A stretch of 64,000 nucleotides of DNA from Pseudoalteromonas shioyasakiensis (GTDB lineage Bacteria; Pseudomonadota; Gammaproteobacteria; Enterobacterales; Alteromonadaceae): contig NZ_JANIGL010000001.1 in the NCBI RefSeq assembly GCF_024518675.1, forward strand, positions 682,001 through 746,000, given 5' to 3'. The notes under the pieces were generated by a model, which was given only the letters and a program-made list of their open reading frames with translations, ran no database searches and was not told the origin of the DNA. Below, one piece after another: positions 24,797-34,900 of this stretch; position 1 is the first letter of the stretch; each line of letters opens with the position of its first letter. The translations under genes and the position numbers were made by a program.

Positions 24797-25993
24797 ATGC
24801 GTCAGCCTTTCGTACTATCGAAATTGTCATTATTTTTATTTACCTCTGCCTCGCTCTTTCTTCAAGGATGTAGTGAAGCACCTAAAGCACAACAAGCCGC
24901 TATGCATCCTGCTTCTGTCTCTACTGTGTTAGCTAAAACAGAAGATGCCCCGTTTACTATTGAGTTACCTGCGACACTATCAGGCTCTAAAGAGGTTGAA
25001 ATAAGAGCGCGGGTAACTGGTATATTAGAATCACGTAACTTTGATGAAGGCCAAACCGTAAAAAAAGATCAGTCTTTATTTACAATCAACCTAGAACCTT
25101 ATCAATTGGCTGTTGAGCGTGCGCAAGCGGCGCTTGACGGTGCAAATGCATCGCTTATCCAAGCACAGCGCGATGTTAAAAGGTTGGCAAAGCTGCGTGC
25201 AGATAAATCGGTTTCACAACGTGATTACGATAATGCCAGCTCAACACAAGATATTGCACAAACCAATTTAGCTGCTGCTAAAGTAGCGCTAAACGAAGCA
25301 AAGTTAAATCTAGAATATGCCCAAGTCAAAGCGCCCGTTGCTGGGGTTATGGGCCGTGAATTTGTCTCAGAGGGCACTTATGTCTCTGGCCCTGATTTAT
25401 TGTTAACGCAAATTACCCAGCTAGATCCAATACGTTTACGTTTTGGTATTTCTGAGCGCGAACAATTACAAATGCGCCAAGATATGGCTAACGGCTCACT
25501 CACTCTACCTAAAAATGGTCAATGGAAAACCTCTCTCAAACTGCAAGATGGTTCACTCTATGGCCACACTGGTGAAGTAAACTTTTCTGATGTACGCATC
25601 AACCCAAATACGGGAACAAGTGAACTACAAGCGATTATCCCAAATCCTGATTTTAAACTGCGTCCAGGCCAATTTGTCCGTGTTAGCTTAAACGGCGCAG
25701 TGCGCAAAAATGCCTTTGTTATTCCACAGCGAGCTGTACTTGATAATGGCACTGGTAAATTTGTTTATCTGGTCGGCAAAAATGAACAAGGTGGCACTAT
25801 TGCTCGCCCAGCTCCCGTTGAAGTAGGTGAATGGATCCAAAAGCCTGAAAACGAAGGGGATAAAAACTTTTGGCTTATTAAGTCAGGACTTAATGAAGGT
25901 GATGAAGTGATCATCGATGGCATGGCGAAGATTTTCTTCCCAGGCATGCCTGTCGCGGTAAATAATGCATCAAACAGTGCGAACGCTGAATAA
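24797..25993 (+). CDS. RND efflux periplasmic adaptor (membrane fusion protein, AcrA/MexA type)
   Basis: 398 residues. The lipoprotein signal peptide has lipobox LQGC (Cys25). The lipoyl/barrel-sandwich halves are around ELPATLSGSKEVEIRARVTG and NLEYAQVKAPVAGVMGREFV. Between them is a coiled-coil hairpin at about 105-165 (RAQAALDGANASLIQAQRDV, then a Gln/Asn-rich return helix). The beta-barrel domain follows (RINPNTGTSELQAIIPNPDF, LRPGQFVRVSL). It links the inner-membrane pump to an outer-membrane channel. A GTGGAGTAACC ribosome site precedes the ATG. The permease gene starts 14 bases downstream; no TolC-type gene is in the operon, so an unlinked channel must serve. Confidence 0.95.
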   Translation: MRQPFVLSKLSLFLFTSASLFLQGCSEAPKAQQAAMHPASVSTVLAKTEDAPFTIELPATLSGSKEVEIRARVTGILESRNFDEGQTVKKDQSLFTINLEPYQLAVERAQAALDGANASLIQAQRDVKRLAKLRADKSVSQRDYDNASSTQDIAQTNLAAAKVALNEAKLNLEYAQVKAPVAGVMGREFVSEGTYVSGPDLLLTQITQLDPIRLRFGISEREQLQMRQDMANGSLTLPKNGQWKTSLKLQDGSLYGHTGEVNFSDVRINPNTGTSELQAIIPNPDFKLRPGQFVRVSLNGAVRKNAFVIPQRAVLDNGTGKFVYLVGKNEQGGTIARPAPVEVGEWIQKPENEGDKNFWLIKSGLNEGDEVIIDGMAKIFFPGMPVAVNNASNSANAE

Positions 25994-26007
25994 GCACAGG
26001 GAGTCTT

Positions 26008-29000
26008 ATGTTTTCTCGTTATTTTATCGACAGACCTATATTTGCGTTTGTTATATCAATTGTTATTGTGCTGGCGGGCCTTGCCGCAATGCGCAGCTTG
26101 CCGGTTGCACAATACCCTGAAATTGCCCCACCTGTAGTACAGGTAACAGCAGCCTACCCCGGCGCTTCAGCACAAGTACTTGAACAAACCGTAGCTGCAC
26201 CGATTGAAAATGCAATTACCGGGGTTGAAGGCATGATGTATATGGCATCAACCTCAACCAGCTCTGGCGCGACCACTATTGAAGTAACCTTTGAAATTGG
26301 CACTGATATTGACCAAGCTGCTGTAAACGTTAATAACCGTGTTAAACAAGTTGAAGCCCGTTTGCCAGAAGAAACACGCCGCCAAGGTGTGGTTGTGCAA
26401 AAAGGGTCATCAAGCTTTTTACAAGTTCACGCGTTTTACTCACCCGATGGCAGCCGAGATAGTTTATGGACATCGAATTACGTTACTTTAAACATCTTAG
26501 ATCGCATTAAACGTATTCCCGGTACCACCAGCGTGCAAATTTTTGGCGCAAAAGACTACGCCATGCGTATTTGGTTGCGCCCAGATGTCATGAGTCAACT
26601 TGGTGTAACCGTTGAAGAAGTTGCTGGCGCAATTCGCAGTCAAAACTCGCAATATGCCGCGGGCTCTATTGGCGCAACGCCAACCTCACAATCAGCGCAA
26701 GAGCTTGTTTACAGTGTTACCGCACAAGGGCGCTTATCTGAACCCGAACAATTTGAAGAAATCATTATTCGTTCAAATATTGACGGCAGTAGTTTACGTT
26801 TAAAAGATATTGCTCGCGTGGAGCTTGGCTCTAAAGATTATAACTTTAGCGGCACAATTAATGGCAAAGAAGCTGTTTTATTAGGGATATTTTTACAACC
26901 TGGTGCTAATGCGTTGGATGTTGCCGCCGAAGTAAATGGCGTATTAGATGAAATAAAACAGCAATTTCCTACCGGACTTGCTCATTTAAATTCATACGAC
27001 ACCACACGATTTGTTGAAGTATCCATTCGTGAGGTAGTGATCACCCTCATCGAAGCCATGATTTTAGTATTTTTGGTGGTGTATCTATTTTTACAAAACT
27101 GGCGTGCAACGCTGATTCCTACATTGGCTGTACCTGTGTCATTACTGGGTACCTTTGCTGGCATGTATATGCTGGGTTATTCAATTAACTCGCTGACCTT
27201 ATTTGGCATGGTGTTATCAATTGGTATTGTTGTTGATGATGCTATTGTTGTGCTCGAAAATGTTGAGCGAATTATGCACGAAGAACACGTAAGTGCTCAT
27301 GAGGCTGCCATCAAAGCCATGCAAGAAGTATCTGGGCCCGTTGTCGCCATTGTACTGGTGCTTTGCTCAGTATTCGTACCTATTGCGTTTTTAGGTGGCC
27401 TTACAGGTGAGCTCTTCCGCCAATTTGCAATCACCATTTCAATTGCGGTGAGTTTATCTGGTGTCGTTGCACTGACGATGACCCCTGCACTGTGTGTACT
27501 TATTTTAAAACAAGAGCACAAACAAACCGCTCGCTTCTTTTTATGGTTCAACCGTGTTTTTACGCAAATAACCAGTAAATACGTTGGCACTGTTGGTTTT
27601 ATGGTGCGTCGCGGTGCATTGGGTTTGTTATTAATGATAGGTATGGTCTCTATCACTATTGGGCTTTGGAAAAACACCCCTAGCTCCCTCGTGCCTGATG
27701 AAGATCAAGGCTATTATATTTCAGCAATTTTCTTACCCGATGGCTCATCTTTGGAACGCACTGAAGAAGTCGTGAAACAAGTTGTTGCCGCAGTGCAATC
27801 AAACCCTGCAAATGAAAATGTCGTCGCATTTACCGGCTTTGACTTTATTGGCGGCGGTTACAAAAATAGCGCAGCAACCTTGTTTGTTACGCAAAAACAC
27901 TGGGATGAGCGCGAAATAGATACTAAAAGCTTGGTTAATGAGCTCTTTATGAAGACCGCTCATATTAACGAAGCTCTGGTACTGGCTTTTAACCCTCCTG
28001 CTATTTTTGGCTTAGGAAACACCGGTGGTTTTGAATTTTATATTCAAAACAAAGGCGCTGGCGGCCCAGAAAAACTCCAACAAGCAATGGGACTAATGAT
28101 GGCAGAGGCACAAAAAAGTCCTGTGCTAAGTGGCTTACAAACATTATGGCGCCCTAATGCACCACAGTTAAAAGTGGATGTTGATCGTGAACAAGCCCGT
28201 GCCATGGGCATTGAAATCGACGATGCTTTCACCGCCCTTGCCGGTACGTTAGGCACCTACTACGTTAATGATTTTAATAAATTCGGCCGTGCATGGCAGG
28301 TACTTATGTCTGCTGAGGCTGAGTTTAGAATGAAACCCGACGACATCGGCCGTATTTATGTTAAAAATAGCCAAGGCACTATGGTACCCATGTCTGCGTT
28401 TACTAATATAGAATTTAGTCGCGGTCCTGAAAGTCTAAACCGTTATAACAACCTTTCAGCGGTTAAGTTATTGGGTAACGCAGCACCAGGCTACAGCTCT
28501 GGACAAGCCATTGCCGAAGTAGAGCGTATTGCAAAAGCCGTGCTACCACCAGACATGACGTATGATTGGACGGGCTCTGCCTATCAAGAAAAACGCAGCT
28601 CAGGCACAACCGGTATTGCACTTGGCCTTGCTGTCATCATGGTATTCTTAATTCTTGCGGCGCTTTATGAGCGTTGGTCACTGCCATTATCGGTCATGCT
28701 GGCTCTGCCTTTTGGTACCTTTGGCGCGCTTGTGTCCATTTGGCTAGTAGGTATGACCAACGATGTTTACTTCCAAATCGGCCTCGTTACTCTACTTGGC
28801 CTTGCCAGTAAAAATGCCATTTTGATTGTTGAATACGCCTTGATGAAGCACCAGCAAGGTTGGAGCGCAAGTGCGGCAGCCCTTGAAGCAGCACGTTTAC
28901 GGTTTAGGCCTATTATAATGACATCGCTGGCGTTTATATTAGGCGTTGTGCCATTAGTGCTGAGCTCAGGTGCGGGTGCAGGTGCGCGTCACAGCGTTGG

Positions 29001-29181
29001 CACCGGTGTTATGGGTGGCATGATGGCTGCAACCTTCTTAGCGGTATTCTTTGTGCCCTTGTTTTTCTACTGGCTTACTGATCGTAAACTCAGTGAAAAA
29101 CGCTCCCGTGACGAGCTCGCCGATGAAATAGCCGCCCATCATAAACGTGAAAACGTGGATACTCCTGAAGGTAATTTATAA
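26008..29181 (+). CDS. RND multidrug efflux permease (HAE1, AcrB/MexB type)
   Basis: 1057 residues, the usual HAE1 length, with 12 membrane helices. The N-terminus FSRYFIDRPIFAFVISIVIV and PVAQYPEIAPPVVQVTAAYP is standard. TM4 contains the proton-relay acid pair in GIVVDDAIVVLENVERIM. Other landmarks are LLGLASKNAILIVEYA, RFRPIIMTSLAFILGVVPL and the G(A)G-HS-GTGVMGGM motif. Substrates are typically hydrophobic or amphiphilic drugs, bile acids or dyes. It is the second gene of the TetR-controlled pair and is followed by a terminator. Confidence 0.96.
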   Translation: MFSRYFIDRPIFAFVISIVIVLAGLAAMRSLPVAQYPEIAPPVVQVTAAYPGASAQVLEQTVAAPIENAITGVEGMMYMASTSTSSGATTIEVTFEIGTDIDQAAVNVNNRVKQVEARLPEETRRQGVVVQKGSSSFLQVHAFYSPDGSRDSLWTSNYVTLNILDRIKRIPGTTSVQIFGAKDYAMRIWLRPDVMSQLGVTVEEVAGAIRSQNSQYAAGSIGATPTSQSAQELVYSVTAQGRLSEPEQFEEIIIRSNIDGSSLRLKDIARVELGSKDYNFSGTINGKEAVLLGIFLQPGANALDVAAEVNGVLDEIKQQFPTGLAHLNSYDTTRFVEVSIREVVITLIEAMILVFLVVYLFLQNWRATLIPTLAVPVSLLGTFAGMYMLGYSINSLTLFGMVLSIGIVVDDAIVVLENVERIMHEEHVSAHEAAIKAMQEVSGPVVAIVLVLCSVFVPIAFLGGLTGELFRQFAITISIAVSLSGVVALTMTPALCVLILKQEHKQTARFFLWFNRVFTQITSKYVGTVGFMVRRGALGLLLMIGMVSITIGLWKNTPSSLVPDEDQGYYISAIFLPDGSSLERTEEVVKQVVAAVQSNPANENVVAFTGFDFIGGGYKNSAATLFVTQKHWDEREIDTKSLVNELFMKTAHINEALVLAFNPPAIFGLGNTGGFEFYIQNKGAGGPEKLQQAMGLMMAEAQKSPVLSGLQTLWRPNAPQLKVDVDREQARAMGIEIDDAFTALAGTLGTYYVNDFNKFGRAWQVLMSAEAEFRMKPDDIGRIYVKNSQGTMVPMSAFTNIEFSRGPESLNRYNNLSAVKLLGNAAPGYSSGQAIAEVERIAKAVLPPDMTYDWTGSAYQEKRSSGTTGIALGLAVIMVFLILAALYERWSLPLSVMLALPFGTFGALVSIWLVGMTNDVYFQIGLVTLLGLASKNAILIVEYALMKHQQGWSASAAALEAARLRFRPIIMTSLAFILGVVPLVLSSGAGAGARHSVGTGVMGGMMAATFLAVFFVPLFFYWLTDRKLSEKRSRDELADEIAAHHKRENVDTPEGNL

Positions 29182-29201
29182 CCATTTACCTTTAAAAAAT
29201 G

Positions 29202-29230
29202 AAGGGCAAACATAGGTTTGCCCTTTTTTA
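29202..29230 (+). terminator. Rho-independent terminator after the RND permease gene
   Basis: AAGGGCAAAC (29202-29211) pairs with GTTTGCCCTT (29216-29225), a 4-base loop and a T run. Confidence 0.93.
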
Positions 29231-29302
29231 TAATGGTTACATCACTAGCAATTAACACGTGTCAGCGCTACTATTAGTAAACGCGCGTTGTGGAGAAAAC
29301 TA

Positions 29303-29911
29303 ATGAGTAGTGAAAAAATAGCCGAGTTTGAGCAGTACTTTCAAATAGCTGAAAGTAACCGAGTCAATTTATTTGCCGTTGACAAGCAAAGCGTGCCGCA
29401 AAGCCCTGCTCAATTAGAAGCCGATATTCCTCCCCTGTTTAAACTTGCTAACGAAGTCAGCGAACTTGAACAAAGCTCATTAAGACCACTGCGTAATTTA
29501 GGTGATATAGCACAAGAGCTCGCCGTTTTTTTACAAGCCCAATCACGTAAAATCGATCTGATAATGAGCCATATTCTAGCCTCTGAACAGCCTGAAGATA
29601 ATGCCATGTATTGCGATAGCTACGGCGGTGGTGGGGTTAAATTTAGCTGCAGTGAAGCCTATGAGATAGGTCAGGCATTTCGCACTAAACTATTTTTGCA
29701 ACATGAAGCGTCAGCGGTTTATTGTTACACAGAGGTAGTGGCAATTGACGAACTTGCTAATGGGCAAAAGCAATACACGCTTTTATTTGTCGCTATTCGT
29801 GATTCAGACCAAGAGTTAGTGGTACGAGCCAGTTTGCATGCACAAACAAGGCAATTAAAAAAGCGTCAACAGCAGCAATTAGACAAACCTGAAAATGAGC
29901 AATCAACTTAG
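29303..29911 (+). CDS. PilZ-domain-like protein
   Basis: 202 residues from the ATG at 29303, which has GGAGAA eight bases in front; an in-frame TTG 15 bases earlier lacks a site. The N-terminal half (about 1-95) is helical and acidic (EKIAEFEQYFQIAESNRVNL, LFKLANEVSELEQSSLRPLR). The C-terminal half resembles an atypical PilZ beta barrel: YGGGGVKFSCSEAYEIGQAF, FRTKLFLQHEASAVYCYTEV, YTLLFVAIRDSDQELVVR. The canonical c-di-GMP motif RxxxR is not obvious, so nucleotide binding is uncertain. It is the kind of PilZ protein found singly in Alteromonadales. Neighbours do not suggest a role. Confidence 0.65.
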   Translation: MSSEKIAEFEQYFQIAESNRVNLFAVDKQSVPQSPAQLEADIPPLFKLANEVSELEQSSLRPLRNLGDIAQELAVFLQAQSRKIDLIMSHILASEQPEDNAMYCDSYGGGGVKFSCSEAYEIGQAFRTKLFLQHEASAVYCYTEVVAIDELANGQKQYTLLFVAIRDSDQELVVRASLHAQTRQLKKRQQQQLDKPENEQST

Positions 29912-29979
29912 GCTATAAAAAGCTGACATCTGTGCTTGAAATGCTAAACTAGGCACACCTTTGTTTGTTTATTAAATTC

Positions 29980-31032
29980 ATGAACTTTAGACTTTTACCT
30001 GAATGGGCCGAACAAGATGCAGTGATGCTTACTTGGCCACACCAAGCCACTGATTGGCGGGATAACCTCAGTGCTGTTGAACCCGTTTATGTCGCGCTTT
30101 GCCAACAAATTTGCCAGCGTCAAACGGTTGTTATTATTGCTCATAATGATGTTTTAAAAGCACATATAAGCCAATTATTATCCAATCATCATGTTGATCT
30201 TGAACGTGTACTTTTTGTTGTTGCGCCATGTAATGACACTTGGGCGCGCGATCATGGCCCGCTTACCTGTGCAAACACACATGATGCAAGCCAATTAGCT
30301 ATTCTTGATTACACCTTCAACGGCTGGGGTAACAAGTTTGAAAGCGCTCTTGATAATAAAATAAACGAAGTACTTGTTACTCAGCTTGCAGCACCTGCAA
30401 ATCAATATCAAAAAATTGATTTAGTATTAGAAGGCGGCGGCGTTGAAATAAATGAGCACGGTGTATTACTCACCACCCGCGAGTGTTTACTCAACCAAAA
30501 CCGCAACCCGACCCTGACAAAACCAGAGCTTGAAGCACAATTGCAGCAGCAATTAGGGGCAAGTTCGTTTTTGTGGGTTGACCATGGTTATTTAGCCGGT
30601 GATGACACAGACAGCCATATTGATACCCTTGTACGCTTTGCACCAAATAATACGCTTGTCTATGTTAAATGTGATGACAGCACAGATGAACATTTTGACG
30701 CGCTTGATAAAATGCAAACACAATTGCAAGATTTTCAAACCCCATCAGGTCAACCTTATACGTTAATTGATTTACCGTGGCCAAAAGCAGTGTATAACAG
30801 CGATGGTGATAGACTACCTGCAACCTATGCAAATTATTTAATTATCAATGGTGCTGTACTGGTGCCTACCTATAATGATGAAAACGATGAACGAGCACTT
30901 GCGCAAGTTCAATGTGCTTACCCTGAGCACACCATTATTGCTATAAACTGTTTGCCTATTATTCATCAGTTTGGCAGCTTACATTGCATTACTATGCAAT
31001 TACCTCGCGGATTTTTAGTTGGAGCACCATAA
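29980..31032 (+). CDS. aguA: Agmatine deiminase (agmatine iminohydrolase)
   Basis: 350 residues from the ATG at 29980 (MNFRLLPEWAEQDAVMLTWP); an in-frame TTG five codons upstream is less likely. Family motifs are NDTWARDHGPL, YTFNGWGNKF, VLEGGGVEIN, DTDSHIDTLVRF with the catalytic His, and the nucleophile Cys336 in QFGSLHCITMQLPRGF. It converts agmatine to N-carbamoylputrescine and ammonia. Its TAA stop shares a base with the ATG of the next gene, which encodes the following step, so the pair forms an agmatine to putrescine pathway. Confidence 0.94.
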   Translation: MNFRLLPEWAEQDAVMLTWPHQATDWRDNLSAVEPVYVALCQQICQRQTVVIIAHNDVLKAHISQLLSNHHVDLERVLFVVAPCNDTWARDHGPLTCANTHDASQLAILDYTFNGWGNKFESALDNKINEVLVTQLAAPANQYQKIDLVLEGGGVEINEHGVLLTTRECLLNQNRNPTLTKPELEAQLQQQLGASSFLWVDHGYLAGDDTDSHIDTLVRFAPNNTLVYVKCDDSTDEHFDALDKMQTQLQDFQTPSGQPYTLIDLPWPKAVYNSDGDRLPATYANYLIINGAVLVPTYNDENDERALAQVQCAYPEHTIIAINCLPIIHQFGSLHCITMQLPRGFLVGAP

Positions 31033-31925
31033 TGACTTCGTCAAATAAACTAACGGTTGCCTTAGTGCAGCAGAGCAATAGTGATAACGCCGAGCAAAAC
31101 ATGGCAAAATCAATTGCAGGCATACGTGACGCTGCAAACCAAGGCGCTCAACTTGTAGTGCTACAAGAGCTGCACCGCAGCCTCTACTTTTGCCAAACAG
31201 AAGACGTTGATGTTTTTGATTTAGCAGAAACTATCCCAGGGCCAAGTAGTGACACATTGGGCGAATTAGCAAAAGAGCTAAACATCGTCATAGTGGCCTC
31301 ATTATTTGAAAAACGCGCCACCGGCCTTTATCACAATACTGCGGTTGTGCTAGAAAAAGACGGCACAATTGCAGGTAAATATCGCAAAATGCACATCCCT
31401 GATGACCCGGGGTTTTATGAAAAGTTTTACTTTACCCCTGGCGATTTAGGCTTTGAACCTATTCAAACCTCAGTAGGTAAGTTAGGCGTATTAGTGTGCT
31501 GGGATCAATGGTTTCCAGAAGCTGCCCGCTTGATGGCTATGGCGGGAGCTGAGTTATTAATTTACCCTACTGCAATTGGTTGGGATCCTCGTGACGATAG
31601 CGACGAAAAAACACGACAAAAAGATGCATGGGTTATTTCGCAACGTGCCCATGCTGTTGCTAATGGTGTATCCGTTATCAGTGCCAACCGTGTAGGCCAT
31701 GAGAGTGATCCAAGCGAGCAAAGTGACGGTATTCAATTTTGGGGCAATTCATTTATTGCAGGCCCTCAAGGTGAAATGCTCAGCGAAGCAAATAATACTG
31801 ACGAGCAAGTGCTGGTAGTAGAACTTGATCAAAAACGCTCCGAAAACGTAAGACGTATATGGCCTTATTTACGTGATCGCCGCATCGATCACTATCAAGA
31901 CCTAACAAAAATTTACCGTGACTAA
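31032..31925 (+). CDS. aguB: N-carbamoylputrescine amidase
   Basis: 297 residues from the ATG at 31032, preceded by GGAG; an upstream in-frame ATG lies deep in aguA. It is a nitrilase-superfamily enzyme with the catalytic triad Glu46 (VVLQELHRSLYF), Lys119 (KYRKMHIPDDPGFYEK) and Cys156 (GVLVCWDQWFPEAARL). The substrate-specific SLYFCQ and FTPGDLGFEPI segments match the AguB group. It releases putrescine, CO2 and NH3. It is translationally coupled to aguA. Confidence 0.95.
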   Translation: MTSSNKLTVALVQQSNSDNAEQNMAKSIAGIRDAANQGAQLVVLQELHRSLYFCQTEDVDVFDLAETIPGPSSDTLGELAKELNIVIVASLFEKRATGLYHNTAVVLEKDGTIAGKYRKMHIPDDPGFYEKFYFTPGDLGFEPIQTSVGKLGVLVCWDQWFPEAARLMAMAGAELLIYPTAIGWDPRDDSDEKTRQKDAWVISQRAHAVANGVSVISANRVGHESDPSEQSDGIQFWGNSFIAGPQGEMLSEANNTDEQVLVVELDQKRSENVRRIWPYLRDRRIDHYQDLTKIYRD

Positions 31926-31958
31926 TAATTAGCTCAACACTGAATAAAGGAGTAATAA

Positions 31959-34900
31959 ATGGCGTTTGCGCAATGGGCAGCCTTGCCTTGGGTTAAATCT
32001 CAAAAAGATAAAATTCAATGGGGGCAACTCGCCGGCAGCGGTCTCAGTATCGCTATCGCACAAGGGGTTCAACAGCAAGATGGTTTAGTGCTTATTGTTA
32101 CCCCAGATACACCCAGTGCGCTGCGCTTAGAGACAGAACTCGATTATTTATTACCCGATCACCCGGTAATGGTATTTCCTGACTGGGAAACCCTGCCGTA
32201 TGATCACTTCTCGCCGCACCAAGATATTATTTCGTCACGTTTAGCGACCCTTAATACATTAAAAAAAGAACAACAAAGTGTATTAATTGTGCCTGTATCA
32301 ACTCTCATGCTGCGCACGGCCCCGGCCTCGTTTATTTATGGCTCTACACTTAATTTTAAAGTGGGCGATAATCTAGACACTCACAGCTTACGGAGTAATC
32401 TTGAGCAAGCCGGTTATTTGCATGTTCAACAAGTAATGGAGCATGGTGAATACGCTATTCGTGGCTCAATTGTTGATTTATACCCTATGGGTAGCCCGCA
32501 CCCATTTAGGTTAGATTTTTTTGACGACGAGCTAGACTCTATTCGCCTATTTGATGTTGAAACCCAGCGTTCTGACGAAAAAGTAGATAAAATAGAGCTA
32601 CTCCCTGCTCATGAGTTTCCAACCAATGAAAATGACATTGAGCGCTTTAGAATAAACTACCGAGAAAAATTTGGCGCAAGCGCTGAGCAAGATTCCGTGT
32701 ACATGCAAGTCACTAAAGGAAACTGGCCTGCGGGTATTGAGTATTATATGCCGCTGTTTTTTCAGCAGCTTGCCACCATTTTTGACTACCTACCAGAGAC
32801 CACAACAGTGATGCAGTATGGCGATTTAGAGCATGCTGCCGATAAATTCTGGCATGATGTCAATGTTCGCTATGAAAACCGCCGAGTCGATCCGTTAAGA
32901 CCTTTGCTTGAGCCGTCTGAGCTTTATCAGCCACTCAATGAGTTATTTTCAAACTTAGGTAACTTTGCCCGCATACGTTTAAGCCAAGCTAAATTACCCA
33001 CTAAAGCTGGCAATAAAAACTTAGCCACGGGCGATCTTCCCGCTGTTCGAATTGATCACAAGCAACATGAACCCTATCAAGCATTTATTGAGTATGTAGC
33101 AGCGCAAAAGAAACAAAAAGGCCGCGTACTGATCTCGGTAGAATCTGACGGGCGTCGTGAGTCATTACTTGCGTTACTAAAACCCAGTGGCTTAAAACTC
33201 AAAGAGTTTTCGTCTTTCGATGACTTTACCGCTAGCAATAGCGATGTTGGGTTAATTGTCAGCCCGCTTGAGCAAAGTGTATTATTAAGTACAAAGCCTG
33301 CATTGAGCATCATTACCGAACAAGAATTACTGGGTATCAAAGTCTCCCAGCGCCGTCGCCGTAAACATAAATACGAAGCCAGCCAAGATGCGTTGATCCG
33401 CAACTTAGCTGAGCTTAAAGTCGGTCAGCCCATTGTGCATTTAGACCACGGTGTTGGCCGTTATCAGGGGTTACAAACTATTGATGCAGCAGGACTGGTC
33501 ACTGAGTTTGTAACCATCACCTATGCCGGTGAAGCTAAACTTTATGTACCCGTATCTGCCCTACACATGTTAAGCCGTTATTCGGGTGGTGAAGAAGCCA
33601 CAGCGCCACTGCATAAACTAGGCTCTGATGCTTGGGAGAAAGCCAAAAAACGTGCTGCTGAAAAAGTTCGTGATGTCGCCGCAGAGCTGCTTGATATTTA
33701 CGCCCAACGTCAAGCAAAACCAGGTAATGCTTTCGCCCTTGATGGCAGCGCCTATCGCGCCTTTAGTGATGGTTTCCCATTTGAAGAAACTGACGACCAA
33801 CGTAACGCCATTGAAGCTGTTGTCGGTGATATGCAAAGCAAACACGCCATGGATAGACTGGTGTGTGGTGATGTCGGCTTTGGTAAAACTGAGGTCGCTA
33901 TGCGCGCCGCATTCATTGCAGTGAACGACAATAAACAAGTGGCTGTATTGGTGCCAACTACCCTACTTGCCCAACAACATTTTGAAAACTTTAAAGACCG
34001 TTTTGCCGATTTCCCCATTGAAGTCGGTGTGCTTTCACGCTTTAACTCGCCTAAAGAGCAAAAAGATACCCTAGAAAAAATGGCCGAAGGGAAGCTTGAT
34101 ATTGTCATCGGTACCCACAAATTAATTCAACAAGATATTAATTTTCGGGATTTAGGCCTATTGATTGTGGATGAAGAGCATCGCTTTGGTGTACGACAAA
34201 AAGAAAAAATCAAATCATTACGTGCCGATGTCGATATTTTAACGCTCACCGCAACACCTATCCCACGTACATTAAATATGGCAATGAGCGGCATGCGTGA
34301 TTTATCTATCATTGCCACCCCACCGGCTAAGCGCTTGGCTGTAAAAACCTTTGTTCGCCAGCGCGATGCTGAGCTTATTCGTGAAGCAATATTGCGTGAA
34401 ATCAAGCGTGGTGGCCAAGTGTACTTTTTGCACAACAATGTAGAAACCATTGACCGTGTAACTCAAGAGATCAGTGAATGGGTACCTGAAGCGAGTGTCG
34501 CGTCAGCGCATGGACAAATGCGCGAGCGTGAACTCGAACAGTTAATGAGTGAGTTTTACCATCAAAAATACAATGTATTAGTTTGTACCACCATCATCGA
34601 GACCGGTATTGATATACCCACAGCCAATACCATCATCATGGATAGAGCCGATAAGTTAGGCCTTGCGCAACTGCATCAGCTGCGTGGTCGTGTGGGTCGT
34701 AGCCATCACCAAGCGTACGCTTATTTATTAACCGGCCATCCGAAGTCGCTTTCAAAAGATGCCGTAAAACGCTTAGAGGCTATAGAGTCTTTAGAAGACT
34801 TAGGCGCAGGCTTTGCGTTAGCCACACACGATTTAGAAATTCGTGGTGCGGGGGAATTACTCGGTGATGACCAATCGGGTCAAATGCAAACTATAGGCTT

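Noticed and set aside
30984..31031. Upstream in-frame ATG for aguB
   Set aside because: It lies well inside aguA; the coupled ATG at 31032 with GGAG matches the family start.
33535..34450. Several 60-120-codon frames antisense to mfd
   Set aside because: All overlap the strongly conserved mfd coding sequence and have no ribosome sites or family likeness.
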